Shown: in pieces, positions 16,650 to 25,206 of the stretch
How the letters are laid out: each line of letters starts with the position of its first letter
Numbering within the stretch: position 1 is the first letter of the stretch
Source: Kutzneria buriramensis
GTDB lineage: Bacteria; Actinomycetota; Actinomycetes; Mycobacteriales; Pseudonocardiaceae
Length of the DNA stretch: 64,000 nucleotides
Direction: 5' to 3'
Assembly (NCBI RefSeq): GCF_003387475.1
Contig: NZ_QUNO01000021.1
Coordinates: forward strand, 1 to 64,000
Position numbers and translations under genes: made by a program
Notes under the pieces: model-generated
The model's database searches: none
Told to the model about the DNA's origin: nothing
Seen by the model: the letters and a program-made list of their open reading frames with translations, nothing else

Positions 16650-16700
16650 CCCCCCGCGAGTCCCGCTCAGCGTCGCACCGAAACACGGTTTCCGGCAGAC
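16650..16700 (+). repeat. Stop-codon-abutting dispersed repeat, copy R3
   Basis: A diverged copy starting CCCCCCGCGAGTCCCGCT straight after the TGA of the small membrane protein gene and ending GGTTTCCGGCAGAC. The central CACCGAATG has become CACCGAAAC. The next gene is on the same strand, so this copy has no inverted partner. Confidence 0.8.
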
Positions 16701-16827
16701 CTGAGCACCATCACACCCTGCGGAGACGCAGTCCGGTGGTCCGTCTACTATCCACGCCAGCGAGCTCGAAGTGCGTTCTGCACGGTCGCGTGATCGTGAC
16801 CGCTGACCGCGGTGGAGGGGGCAAAAC

Positions 16828-18324
16828 ATGGGGGCCATCGCGTGGCTGGTGCGTGTCCTGCGGACCAGGGTGTGGTTGGCGCCCCTCGTGGTCATGCTGG
16901 CGCTCGGCCTGCACTACATCACGCAGCCTCAGGTGTGGCGCGACGAGCTCGCCTCGTGGACGGCGGCGTCGCGCAGCTTCCCTGACCTGTGGCACCTGCT
17001 GTCCCATATCGACCTGGCCAACGGCGCCTACTACGTGGTGCTGCACCCGGTGATCGCGGTGTTCGGTGACGGGGCCCTCGCGATGCGTGCGCCGTCGGTG
17101 CTGGCGATGTGCGTGGCGACGGTGTGCGTGTCGCTGATCGGCCAGCGGCTGTTCAGCCGGCGCGCCGGCCTGGCGGCAGGCATGGTGTTCGCCCTGCTGC
17201 CCAGTGTGTCCCGATTCGCGCAGGAGGCCCGCGCGTACGCGTTCGTCGTGATGTTCGTGGCGCTGGCGACGCTGTTCCTGCTGTGGGCGCTGGATCGCCC
17301 GTCCTGGTGGCGCTGGCTCCTCTACGCCCTCTCGCTCTCCGCCGCCGGCATCTTCCACCTGGTCGCTCTCACGTGCGTCGCCGGCCACATCGCGGTGATC
17401 TTCCTGCACCGCGGCCGGGACGACGAGGAGCGCCGGCCGCTGCGGGAGTACTGGTGGTTCCCGGCGGCCGTCCTGGTGGCGCTGCTGCCGGTGATCCCGC
17501 TCGCCCTCGGCTCACTGCCCCAGACGAGCGCCCAGATCGGCTGGCCCAAGCCCGACCTGCACAACCCGCTGGGCTCGGCGACGACGATGTGGCTGATGCT
17601 GTTCTGTTCCGGCATCGGCGCCGGCGCGGTGGTCGTGTTCGCCGGGCTGGCGTGGAACAACGAGAAGCGGTCGGCGGCCATCGGCACGGCCCTGGCGCTG
17701 CTGCCGACCGCTGCGGTGGTCGTCGCGTCCGAACTGGGAACGTCGTACTACGTCGCGCGGTACCTGATGTTCACCGTCCCGGCGTGGGCGGTGCTGGCCG
17801 GCGCGGGCGTGGCCACGGTCAGCCGCCTGCGCGGGGTGGCGGTCGCGCTGCTGGCGCTGGCCCTGCTGATGTGGCCGGACCAGCAGGCGATCCGGGCGCC
17901 GCAGTCACACGACTGGTGGAACTACCCGGCGCCGAACAACTTCCCGTCGTTCGACTACCTCGGCGCGTCGAAGATCATCGCCGCCGGCTGGCAGCCCGGC
18001 GACGGCGTCGTCTACGGCGAACGCGGCCAGTTCCCGATGACCGACCTCGGCGTCGAGTACAACCTGCACGGCCGGATGCCGCTCGTTGACGTGCTCGCGA
18101 CCAGGACCGCCGAGGCGAACGGCACGTGGAACCCGCCGGAGTGCCCGTCGCCCGACAGTTGCCTGGCGTCCGGGCCGCAGCGACTGTGGGTGCTCAACAC
18201 CTACGCCAGCGACCCGTTCTCCTTCATGGAGCAGCCGAAGATCGACGCCCTGAAGAAGTACTACACGGTGACCAGGACCAGCACCGTCGCCGGCATCACC
18301 GTCGCGCTGATGGTCCACAAGTGA
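16828..18324 (+). CDS. GT39/ArnT-like polytopic membrane glycosyltransferase
   Basis: A 498-residue membrane protein with about ten hydrophobic helices. The first extracellular loop carries WRDELASWTAA, the Asp-Glu motif typical of polyprenyl-phosphate-sugar-dependent transferases (PMT, ArnT, GT83), and RFAQEARAYAFVV also matches this clan. A C-terminal extracytoplasmic domain of about 130 residues follows. Such enzymes move mannose or other sugars from a polyprenyl carrier to proteins or lipids on the outer face of the membrane. The ATG follows a good GGAGGGGG ribosome-binding site. It is monocistronic and ends in a strong hairpin shared with the converging dehydrogenase gene. Acceptor unknown. 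Confidence 0.8.
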   Translation: MGAIAWLVRVLRTRVWLAPLVVMLALGLHYITQPQVWRDELASWTAASRSFPDLWHLLSHIDLANGAYYVVLHPVIAVFGDGALAMRAPSVLAMCVATVCVSLIGQRLFSRRAGLAAGMVFALLPSVSRFAQEARAYAFVVMFVALATLFLLWALDRPSWWRWLLYALSLSAAGIFHLVALTCVAGHIAVIFLHRGRDDEERRPLREYWWFPAAVLVALLPVIPLALGSLPQTSAQIGWPKPDLHNPLGSATTMWLMLFCSGIGAGAVVVFAGLAWNNEKRSAAIGTALALLPTAAVVVASELGTSYYVARYLMFTVPAWAVLAGAGVATVSRLRGVAVALLALALLMWPDQQAIRAPQSHDWWNYPAPNNFPSFDYLGASKIIAAGWQPGDGVVYGERGQFPMTDLGVEYNLHGRMPLVDVLATRTAEANGTWNPPECPSPDSCLASGPQRLWVLNTYASDPFSFMEQPKIDALKKYYTVTRTSTVAGITVALMVHK

Positions 18325-18340
18325 CCATCCACAAGGGACT

Positions 18341-18372
18341 ACCGGCCGGGCGGGCGCTCCCGTCCGGCCGGT
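18341..18372. terminator. Bidirectional hairpin terminator
   Basis: A 14-bp stem, ACCGGCCGGGCGGG (18341-18354) with CCCGTCCGGCCGGT (18359-18372), one G-T wobble and a 4-base loop, between the converging transferase and dehydrogenase genes. There is no T-tract, as usual in actinobacteria. Confidence 0.75.
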
Positions 18373-18379
18373 GTGCGCC

Positions 18380-19243
18380 TCAGGCGGAGTAGTCGTAGAA
18401 GCCGCGGCCGGACTTCTTGCCGAGCAGACCCGCGTCCACCATGCGCAGCAGCAGCGGCGGCGGCGAGTACAGCGGCTCCTTGAACTCCTCGTACATCGAC
18501 TCGGCGATGGCCTTGGTGGTGTCCAGGCCGATCAGGTCGGTCAGCTGGAGCGGCCCCATCGGGTGCGCGCAGCCCAGCACCATGCCCTGGTCGATGTCGG
18601 ACGCCGAGGCGTAGCCGGACTCCATCATCCGGATCGCCGACAGCAGGTACGGGATGAGCAGCGAGTTCACCACGAATCCGGCCCGGTCCTGGGCGGTGAT
18701 GACCTCCTTGCGCAGCACGCCTGCGGCGAAGCCGCGGGCCCGCAGGGCGGTCTCCTGGCTGGTCAGCAGGGACGGCACCAGCTCGACCAGCTTGAGCACC
18801 GGCACCGGGTTGAAGAAGTGGATGCCGATCACGTGGTCGGGCCGCTGGGTGGCCATGCCCAGCTTCATGATCGGGATGGACGACGTGTTCGACGCGAAGA
18901 TCGCCTCGGGGTCGGTGACCACCTTGTCCAGGGTGGCGAACACCTCGGTCTTGACCTGCTCGTTCTCGGCCACCGCCTCGACCACCAGCTCGCGGTCGGC
19001 GAACTCGCCCAGGTCGGTGGTGAACCGCAGCCGGCCCAGCGCCGCGTCGCGGTCCTGTTCGGACAGCTTGCCGCTGCGCACGCCCCGCGCCAGCGACTTG
19101 GCGATCCGCTCCCTGCCCGCCTCCATCGCGGTCGGGTTCGCCTCGCTGACGACCACGTCCAGCCCGGCCCGCGCGCACACCTCCGCGATGCCCGACCCCA
19201 TCAGTCCGGCGCCGACGACGCCCACCCGGCGGATCTCAGCCAC
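18380..19243 (-). CDS. 3-hydroxybutyryl-CoA dehydrogenase
   Basis: A 287-residue NAD(P)-dependent dehydrogenase (FadB2/Hbd/PaaH type). The N-terminal Rossmann motif GAGLMGSGIAEVCARAG begins at about residue 11. IGIHFFNPVPVLKLVELV contains the catalytic His, NSLLIPYLLSAIRMMESGYA is the C-terminal helical domain, and GPLQLTDLIGLDT is the substrate-pocket segment. Length fits single-domain family members. It oxidises 3-hydroxyacyl-CoA to acetoacetyl-CoA in butanoate and storage-polymer metabolism. It appears to be monocistronic, convergent with the membrane transferase. Confidence 0.95.
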   Translation of the reverse strand: MAEIRRVGVVGAGLMGSGIAEVCARAGLDVVVSEANPTAMEAGRERIAKSLARGVRSGKLSEQDRDAALGRLRFTTDLGEFADRELVVEAVAENEQVKTEVFATLDKVVTDPEAIFASNTSSIPIMKLGMATQRPDHVIGIHFFNPVPVLKLVELVPSLLTSQETALRARGFAAGVLRKEVITAQDRAGFVVNSLLIPYLLSAIRMMESGYASASDIDQGMVLGCAHPMGPLQLTDLIGLDTTKAIAESMYEEFKEPLYSPPPLLLRMVDAGLLGKKSGRGFYDYSA

Positions 19244-19401
19244 AGGGATCCTTCCTCCTTCATCGTTTCACGTCGCCGGTCAGGATCGCTGCCCGGCGAG
19301 GTCAACTGTATCTGTTCCCGGCCGGACGGCTCCTGGAACCATCGGCGTCGTTTCTTCGCATTGATCAGAAATGCCCGACGCCGTGTGTGGAGGTGCTACT
19401 G

Positions 19402-20340
19402 GTGACCGAAACCATCATGTCGCCGAGCGATCTCGGCGTGCGATTGTTCTCCACCCCGCCGGCCGATTTCGACCCGCTGACCGCCGACCAGCGGGAGCTG
19501 TTGGCCTACGGATTCCCGGCCCGTCCCGACCAGGACGCGCAGCGCCCCCTGTACACCCAGTGGAAGCGCAGAGTCAGCAGGAACTACACCCGGATCGAGC
19601 CGGTTTTCGTGCGCAACACCGACAAGGTGCACGGGCCGATGCGCGGCCCGAGCGCCGAGGCGGAGTCGACCGGCCCGGCCGGTTCTCACAAGGCCAATGC
19701 CACCTCGACGAACTGGTCCGGCAGCGCGGTGTTCGCCGCCTCCGGCGACTCGTTCAAGTGGGTCGAGGGCGAGTGGACCGTGGCCGACCCGTCCGACCCC
19801 AGCGGCGGCAAGACCTCCTACTACTCGTCGTCCTGGGTCGGCATCGACGGCTGGGGCTCGCCCGACGTGCTCCAGGCCGGCACCGAGTCCTCGCTGGTCA
19901 ACGGCAGCAAGCGGGTCTACGCCTGGTGGGAGTGGTACCCGGACTTCGAGATCGCCATCTCGAACTTCCCGGTCTCCGCCGGCGACACCATGTTCTGCCT
20001 GATCTGCGCCACCTCGACCACGACCGCGTCGATCTGGCTGACCAACGACAGCACCGACCAGTCCGTCTCGTTCGCCATCACGGCGCCGTCCGGCACCACG
20101 CTGCGCGGCAACTGCGCGGAATGGATCGTGGAAACGCCGTCGGTCGGCGGTTCGCCGACGACGCTGCCCGATTACGGCGTGGTGTATTTCGACGACGCGC
20201 AGGCGTTGGCCAACAACGCCGGCTGGGTGGGCGGCAACACCGGAACTCCGATCACGCTCGTCAATTCCGGTGGCACCGCCCTGTCCACGCCGACATTGGA
20301 GAAGCTGGACCTGCTGAAGCTCACGTACAACGACGTGTGA
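19402..20340 (+). CDS. G1-family glutamic endopeptidase (eqolisin)
   Basis: A 312-residue peptidase of family G1. The catalytic dyad fits: Gln158 in VLQAGTES and Glu240 in CAEWIVE, 82 residues apart (83 in scytalidoglutamic peptidase). NWSGSAV marks the start of the mature beta-sandwich and WWEWYPD is also a family segment. About 95 residues precede it, a plausible propeptide. I chose the GTG at 19402, 8 bases after GGAGG; the frame is open to 19387. There is no Sec or Tat signal peptide, unusual for an acid protease that should act outside the cell. The downstream SDR gene is convergent and nearly touching (1 base apart). Confidence 0.88.
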   Translation: MTETIMSPSDLGVRLFSTPPADFDPLTADQRELLAYGFPARPDQDAQRPLYTQWKRRVSRNYTRIEPVFVRNTDKVHGPMRGPSAEAESTGPAGSHKANATSTNWSGSAVFAASGDSFKWVEGEWTVADPSDPSGGKTSYYSSSWVGIDGWGSPDVLQAGTESSLVNGSKRVYAWWEWYPDFEIAISNFPVSAGDTMFCLICATSTTTASIWLTNDSTDQSVSFAITAPSGTTLRGNCAEWIVETPSVGGSPTTLPDYGVVYFDDAQALANNAGWVGGNTGTPITLVNSGGTALSTPTLEKLDLLKLTYNDV

Positions 20341-20341
20341 G

Positions 20342-21088
20342 TCAGAGTCCGCCGGCGATCCGGAATATCGCGCCGGTCGTGTAGGACGCCTGGTCGGACA
20401 GCAGCCAGGCGATCGGGTCGGCGATCTCCGCCGGGTCGGCCGGCCGACCCAGCGGGATCCGGTCGCCCGCCTTCCACGCCCGGTCCGGGTCGCCGGACAC
20501 GATGTGGATCTCGGTGTCGACCATGCCCGGCGCCACCGCGTTCACCCGGATGCCCTCCTTGGCGACCTCCTTGGCCAGCCCCACGGTCAGCACGTCCACG
20601 GCGCCCTTGGACGCCGCGTAGTGCACGTACTCGCCGGGCCCGCCGTGCAGCGTCGCCGAGGAGGACACCAGCACGATGGAGCCGCCGTTGCCGCCGCGGG
20701 CCGTGGACATCGACTGCACGGCCCGCCGCGCGCACAGCAGCGCGCCGAGCACGTTCACGTCGATCAGGTGCCGCAGCTGGCTGACCGGCTGGTCGGCGAG
20801 CGGCATCATCGGGCTGGTCACGCCGGCGTTCGCGACGAGGCCGGTGATCGGACCCAGTTCCTCGCGGGCCGTGCGGAACAACGCCTCGACGTCGTCCTCG
20901 ACGGACACGTCCGAGCGCACCGCGACGCAGCGGCCGCCGGCGTCGACGACTTCGCGGACGACCTTCTCGGCGGCGTCGGCGTCTGCGCGGAACGACAGGC
21001 ACACGGCGTGCCCGTCGGCGGCCAGGCGGCGCACCGCCGCCGCGCCGATGCCGCGGCTGCCGCCGGTGACGATCGTGACTGGAGACAC
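20342..21088 (-). CDS. SDR-family NAD(P)-dependent oxidoreductase
   Basis: A 248-residue classical short-chain dehydrogenase/reductase. The cofactor motif TGGSRGIG is at 8-15, NAG at 87-89, the catalytic Ser lies in SSS 142-144, and Tyr157-x3-Lys161 completes the active site. PGMVDTEIH and GRPADPAEIA are typical of the FabG-like subgroup. Substrate cannot be told. It is divergent from the BTAD regulator gene, whose start is about 50 bases away, so the two may share a control region. It ends 1 base from the G1 peptidase stop. Confidence 0.93.
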   Translation of the reverse strand: MSPVTIVTGGSRGIGAAAVRRLAADGHAVCLSFRADADAAEKVVREVVDAGGRCVAVRSDVSVEDDVEALFRTAREELGPITGLVANAGVTSPMMPLADQPVSQLRHLIDVNVLGALLCARRAVQSMSTARGGNGGSIVLVSSSATLHGGPGEYVHYAASKGAVDVLTVGLAKEVAKEGIRVNAVAPGMVDTEIHIVSGDPDRAWKAGDRIPLGRPADPAEIADPIAWLLSDQASYTTGAIFRIAGGL

Positions 21089-21139
21089 TCGTTCCCCCTA
21101 CTCATGCTTGTCAACAGGGGCATTATCTCCACTGTGGGG

Positions 21140-23992
21140 GTGCGCTACGCCGTCCTCGGGCCGCTCGAGGTCACGATCGACAGACAGCCGACAGCGTTGC
21201 CGGCCGCCAAGCACCGGATCGTGCTGGCCACGCTGCTGCTCAGCGCCAACCGGCCGGTGTCGGTGGACGAGCTGGCCGAGCGGCTGTGGGGTGAGGAACC
21301 ACCGGCCAGCGCGAAGGCGACATTGCAGGGCTACGTGCTGCGGCTGCGCCGCACGCTGACCGCCGCCGGGGTGGACCCGGTGCGCACCCGGCCGCCGGGC
21401 TACCTGATCGAGGTGGGGCCGGAGGAACTCGACCTGGACCGGTTCAAGGCGCTGGTCGCGGAGGCCGAATCGGCGCCGGCGGCGGCCGCCGCCGACCGCC
21501 TGCGCGAGGCGCTGGACCTCTGGCGGGGACCGGCGCTGTCGGACGTGCCGTCGCCGTCACTGCACTTCGCTGCCGGAAGGTGGCTCGCCGAGCTGCGGAT
21601 CAACGCGCTGGAGCGGCGTATCGACGCGGACCTCCGGCTCGGCCGCCACGCCGACCTGCTGGGGGAGCTCGCCGGCCTGGTCGCGGATTCGCCGCTGCAC
21701 GAGCCGTTCCGAGCACAGCTCATGCTCGCCCTGCACCGCGCCGGCCGCAGCGCCGACGCCCTGGAGACGTACCGGGACGCCCGCGCGACTTTCGTCGCCG
21801 AGCTGGGCATCGAGCCGGGGGAGCGGCTGCGCGAGGTGGAACGCGGCGTGCTGGTGGGGGATCCGGCGCTGGACTGGCGGCCGGAGGCACCCGATCGCGT
21901 TGTGTTGAGACCGCAGGCGCTGCCGCCCGACGTGCCGGACCTGGTCGGCCGAGCATCCCTCGCGGACGAGCTGACCGCCCGCCTGGCGGCGCCGTCGGGG
22001 CACAGCGGGACGCCGGTGGTGCAGGTGATCGCCGGTATGCCGGGTGTTGGCAAGTCCGCACTTGCCGTCCACATAGGCCACAGATTGCGCCCTCACTTCA
22101 CCGACGGCCGTCTGCACGCCACACTTCGCGACGCCACCGGCCCGTTGCATCCGGCGGAGGTGCTGGGTCGGCTGCTGCGGCAGCTGGGGGTGCTCGGCAC
22201 GCACCTCCCGGACAGCGTGGAGGGCCGTTCGACGCTGCTGCGGGACCGCCTGGCGGGCCGGCGGGTGCTGCTCGTGCTGGACGACGCCGTGGACGAGGCC
22301 CAGGTCAGGCCGCTGATTCCCGGCGACGAGTGCTCGGCCGTGCTGGTGACCAGCCGGAACCGGCTCACCGGGCTGGCCGGGGCCCGGACCGTCGACCTGA
22401 CCGTGCTCGACGACGGCGAATCGCTGCGGCTGCTGGAGACCGTGCTCGGGGTCGAGCGGGTCGCCGCCGAACCCGCCGCCGCCCGCGACCTCGTCCGGCA
22501 CTGCGGCGGCCTGCCGCTGGCGCTGCGGATCGCCGCCGCTCGGCTCGCGGCGCGGGCGAACCGGCCGCTGAGCTGGCTCGTGGCGCAGCTGGCCGACGAG
22601 CAGCGCCGCCTGGACGGCCTCGAAGCCGGCGACATGCAGGTCCGGGCCAGCCTCGCCACCGGCTACCGGGCGTTGGACGGGGAACGGCAGCGGGCCCTTC
22701 GCCTGCTGGGGTCCTTGAACAACGCGGACTACTCGCCGCGGCTGGCGGCCGCCGTGCTGGATCGGCCGCCGCATCGGGCGGAGCGGCTGGTCGAGGACCT
22801 GGTGGACGCCCAGCTGCTGGAGCTGGTCGCCGACCGGTACCGGATGCATGGTCTGGTCCGCGTCTACGCCCGTGAGCAGGCGATGTCCGACCGGGAGCGG
22901 GACGAGGCCGTCGAGCGGGCGCTGTCGGCGTGGCTGGCGGCCGCCGAGGAGGCGGAGGCGATGCTGCCCAACGCCGGCTGGCTGCCGCATCTGCCCGGCC
23001 GGGGAGCGGCGTCGTCGGTGGATCCCATGGCGTGGTTCGAGGTGGAACGGCAGGAACTGGCCGTGGCGATCGACCAGGCGGCCGCCGAGGGGCACGTGGG
23101 GCACGCGTGGCGGCTGGCCGCGGCGTGCGAGGGCTTCCTGGAGGTGCGGGGCCACTGGGACGACTGGCGGCGGTGCCAGGAGCGGGCGCTGGTCGCCGCC
23201 GTGACCGGCAACGACCGGTGGGGCGAGGCCCGGATGCGGTACGGGCTCGGCCGGTTGTGCTTCGCCCAGGACCGGCACGAGCTGGCCGAACGTCTGCTGC
23301 GGCAGGCGTTGGAGCTGTGGCAGGGCGACCGGTTGTCGCAGGCCCACGCGTTGATGGCGCTCGGCGACGTGCACCACCACAACGGCCGGCTCGACCTCGC
23401 GCGGGCCTGCTTCGACGAGGCCGCCGCCGACTACGCCACCGAACACGACGAGCGGGGCAGCGTCAACGCCGGCTTCTGCCTGGGGCTGCTGAGTCGCGAC
23501 TTGGGGGACGTGGACGCAGCGAAGTCCGCATTGGCTGCGGCGCTCGCGGCCTTCCGCCGCCTCGACGACTCGTACGGGCAGGCCCAGGTGCTGCTGTTCC
23601 TCGGCGCCTCGCACTGCAAGTGGGGCGACCAGGACGCCGCCGAGCGGTGCCTGACCGAGGCGACCGCGCTGTACCGGGGCTTCGGTGACCGGCTGGGGGA
23701 GCTGCGGTGCCTGCGTCAGCTCGGGCACGTGCTCGTCATCCGTGGCGAAACCGCCCGCGCCGAGCGAGTGCTCACCGGCTGCCAGCGGGCGTTCGCCGAG
23801 ATCGGGGACGTGTTCGGCGAGGCCTTCGCCGGCTGGAGCCTGGCCGAGCTGGCGCTGCGGGACGGCGACGAGCGGCTCGGCCGGCACCGGCTCACCGCGG
23901 CGCTCGATCTGTTCACCCGCGCGGGGCTCGAGCCGTGGCAGCGGCGTATGCGGCGCAGGTTGGCGGAACTGGGCAGGTCAGCCGCCGTGTGA
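21140..23992 (+). CDS. BTAD-type (SARP-like) regulator with NB-ARC and TPR domains
   Basis: A regulator of about 950 residues, AfsR-like in architecture. It opens with an OmpR-type winged helix (VRYAVLGPLEV, then LATLLLSANRPVSVDEL), followed by the bacterial transcriptional activation domain to about residue 240. The NB-ARC ATPase has a P-loop GMPGVGKSA (about 300), RVLLVLDDA as Walker B and GLPLALRIAA. The C-terminal 350 residues are TPR repeats. I take the GTG at 21140, giving the usual family start; an in-frame ATG at 21104 is possible. Family members activate secondary metabolism. It is divergent from an SDR gene and has no cluster of its own in view. Confidence 0.9.
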   Translation: MRYAVLGPLEVTIDRQPTALPAAKHRIVLATLLLSANRPVSVDELAERLWGEEPPASAKATLQGYVLRLRRTLTAAGVDPVRTRPPGYLIEVGPEELDLDRFKALVAEAESAPAAAAADRLREALDLWRGPALSDVPSPSLHFAAGRWLAELRINALERRIDADLRLGRHADLLGELAGLVADSPLHEPFRAQLMLALHRAGRSADALETYRDARATFVAELGIEPGERLREVERGVLVGDPALDWRPEAPDRVVLRPQALPPDVPDLVGRASLADELTARLAAPSGHSGTPVVQVIAGMPGVGKSALAVHIGHRLRPHFTDGRLHATLRDATGPLHPAEVLGRLLRQLGVLGTHLPDSVEGRSTLLRDRLAGRRVLLVLDDAVDEAQVRPLIPGDECSAVLVTSRNRLTGLAGARTVDLTVLDDGESLRLLETVLGVERVAAEPAAARDLVRHCGGLPLALRIAAARLAARANRPLSWLVAQLADEQRRLDGLEAGDMQVRASLATGYRALDGERQRALRLLGSLNNADYSPRLAAAVLDRPPHRAERLVEDLVDAQLLELVADRYRMHGLVRVYAREQAMSDRERDEAVERALSAWLAAAEEAEAMLPNAGWLPHLPGRGAASSVDPMAWFEVERQELAVAIDQAAAEGHVGHAWRLAAACEGFLEVRGHWDDWRRCQERALVAAVTGNDRWGEARMRYGLGRLCFAQDRHELAERLLRQALELWQGDRLSQAHALMALGDVHHHNGRLDLARACFDEAAADYATEHDERGSVNAGFCLGLLSRDLGDVDAAKSALAAALAAFRRLDDSYGQAQVLLFLGASHCKWGDQDAAERCLTEATALYRGFGDRLGELRCLRQLGHVLVIRGETARAERVLTGCQRAFAEIGDVFGEAFAGWSLAELALRDGDERLGRHRLTAALDLFTRAGLEPWQRRMRRRLAELGRSAAV

Positions 23993-24259
23993 CCGGTGCG
24001 GCCGATCGGCGGTGCCGCGGTCGGGCGCCGTTCGTCGGTCGGGCAGACGCGCCGAACGGCAGGCGCGGTGACCCCGGGCACAAGTCGATCACGTGACAGG
24101 AATCGCAGCTGGGCGACGTATCTGACCCGGCGGGCGCGGGCCGGTCGGAAACCGGCCGGGAGCGCCGGAACGGGGGCCAGAATCGACGTCGTCGGGGTAA
24201 CGCACAGCGACCGGGTGACCCGCTTCCCGGACGGAACCCCTCACGGAGGATTCAGCTAG
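23993..24259. other. Intergenic region before the 72-residue protein gene
   Basis: About 265 bases with no gene. I see no hairpin terminator for the BTAD gene. The only clear signal is the Shine-Dalgarno CGGAGGA at about 24243-24249, well placed for the ATG at 24260. Confidence 0.4.
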
Positions 24260-24478
24260 ATGAGCGTCATGGCCGAGGCAACCAGCCAGTCCGAGGCGAA
24301 CCGGAACTCCCGTCCGCTGCCGACCGCGCCGTGCAGCGTCGTGTGGAGCGGCGGGCACGCGTACGTCCTGGAGGGATCGCACGGCCGGGCCCGCTGGGTC
24401 GGCGTCGACGACCGCGGCCGCCCCCGCTTCTTCACCGGCGACGAGCTCCAGCTCCGCGGCTGGTCCCGCTCCCGGTAA
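24260..24478 (+). CDS. Small hypothetical protein, 72 residues
   Basis: A 72-residue soluble protein that I recognise only as a common actinobacterial type. The second half, SVVWSGGHAYVLEG, then RARWVGVDDRGRPRFFTGDELQLRGW, reads as a compact beta-sheet domain. The ribosome-binding site (GGAGG about 10 bases before the ATG) is strong and codon use is normal, so it is a real gene. It is transcribed alone. Its TAA stop is formed by the start of repeat R4. Confidence 0.72.
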   Translation: MSVMAEATSQSEANRNSRPLPTAPCSVVWSGGHAYVLEGSHGRARWVGVDDRGRPRFFTGDELQLRGWSRSR

Positions 24479-24528
24479 CCCCCGCGAGTCGCGCCCACAG
24501 ACACACCGAATGTAGGTCTGGGGCAGAC
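24479..24528 (+). repeat. Stop-codon-abutting dispersed repeat, copy R4
   Basis: Copy reading CCCCCGCGAGTCGCGCCCAC, then CACACCGAATG and ending GGTCTGGGGCAGAC. The AA that opens other copies is here the last two bases of the TAA stop of the 72-residue protein gene. Confidence 0.82.
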
Positions 24529-24601
24529 GACCACAGATCTCACCCACCGGCCATGGACCCGCGGTCGCGGTCCTCGCGATCGGGACCTCGATATCGGACC
24601 T

Positions 24602-24724
24602 GCCGGCTCGGGATCGATCCGCCGGCTTGGGATCGACCTACCGCCTTGGGACCAGCTCGCCGACTCGGCATCGATCGGCCGGTTTCGGGTCGACCCCACC
24701 AGTTCAGGATCGACCCGACCGGCC
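24602..24724. repeat. Degenerate 19-20-bp tandem repeat
   Basis: Six imperfect units of the form CTCGGGATCGATCCGCCGG follow one another in a gene-free segment: for example CTTGGGATCGACCTACCGC, CTCGGCATCGATCGGCCGG and TTCAGGATCGACCCGACCGG. Identity between neighbours is about 60-80 percent by eye. No frame through it looks coding. Confidence 0.6.
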
Positions 24725-24763
24725 TGAGACAGGCCGGAGCCGGTTCCGCACAGAGATCGAATT

Positions 24764-24885
24764 GAGCAGCCCCCGAATCAACCCTAGCCATGGGGTCTGA
24801 CACTTCGGCGGGAGCGAGTGGTCGCCGCCGCTCGCCCGCCCGGAACTGTCAGACCCTCGTGGTTGGATTGATTCGGGGGCTGCTC
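24764..24885. repeat. Nested inverted repeat (MITE-like palindrome)
   Basis: A 122-bp structure. Outer arms are 18 bp and perfect: GAGCAGCCCCCGAATCAA (24764-24781) against its complement at 24868-24885. Middle arms are 10 bp and perfect: GGGTCTGACA (24793-24802) against TGTCAGACCC (24847-24856). A third GC-rich pair lies inside. It could extrude as a cruciform or be a non-autonomous element; no ORF of note lies within. Its right arm runs into the minisatellite. Confidence 0.75.
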
Positions 24886-25049
24886 TGCTCGGCCGGGGGC
24901 TGCTCTGCTCGGCCGGGGGCTGCTCTGCTCGGCCGGGGGCTGCTCTGCTCGGCCGGGGGCTGCTCTGCTCGGCCGGGGGCTGCTCTGCTCGGCCGGGGGC
25001 TGCTCTGCTCGGCCGGGGGCTGCTCTGCTCGGCCGGGGGCTGCTCTGCT
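24881..25049. repeat. Perfect 20-bp minisatellite, 8 full units plus a partial
   Basis: Eight identical copies of TGCTCTGCTCGGCCGGGGGC from 24881 to 25040 and a partial ninth to 25049. The unit is a variant of the right arm of the adjacent inverted repeat (GGGGGCTGCTC), so the array seems to have been seeded there. The length is not a multiple of three, and perfect identity suggests recent expansion or ongoing copy-number change. Confidence 0.9.
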
Positions 25050-25206
25050 GTGGCGGCGTCGCCTCGCTCGCCCGGCTGCCTCACTCAGGCGGGCTCCTTC
25101 GCTCTGCTGCTGCTCCGCCCGGCCGGGACCGCTCCCGCTCAGACCGCGCGACACGCCACCCGCCCACCGGGCGCGTTCTCCACCTCGCAACATAGGCTTG
25201 TGCCTT

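Noticed and set aside
24881-25049. CRISPR array
   Set aside because: The 20-bp units are contiguous with no spacers and no cas genes are near; it is a minisatellite.
24790-25206. In-frame N-terminal extension of the phosphatidyltransferase through the minisatellite
   Set aside because: The repeats are 20 bp, so the frame cycles and gives meaningless repeats; the family begins near 25207.
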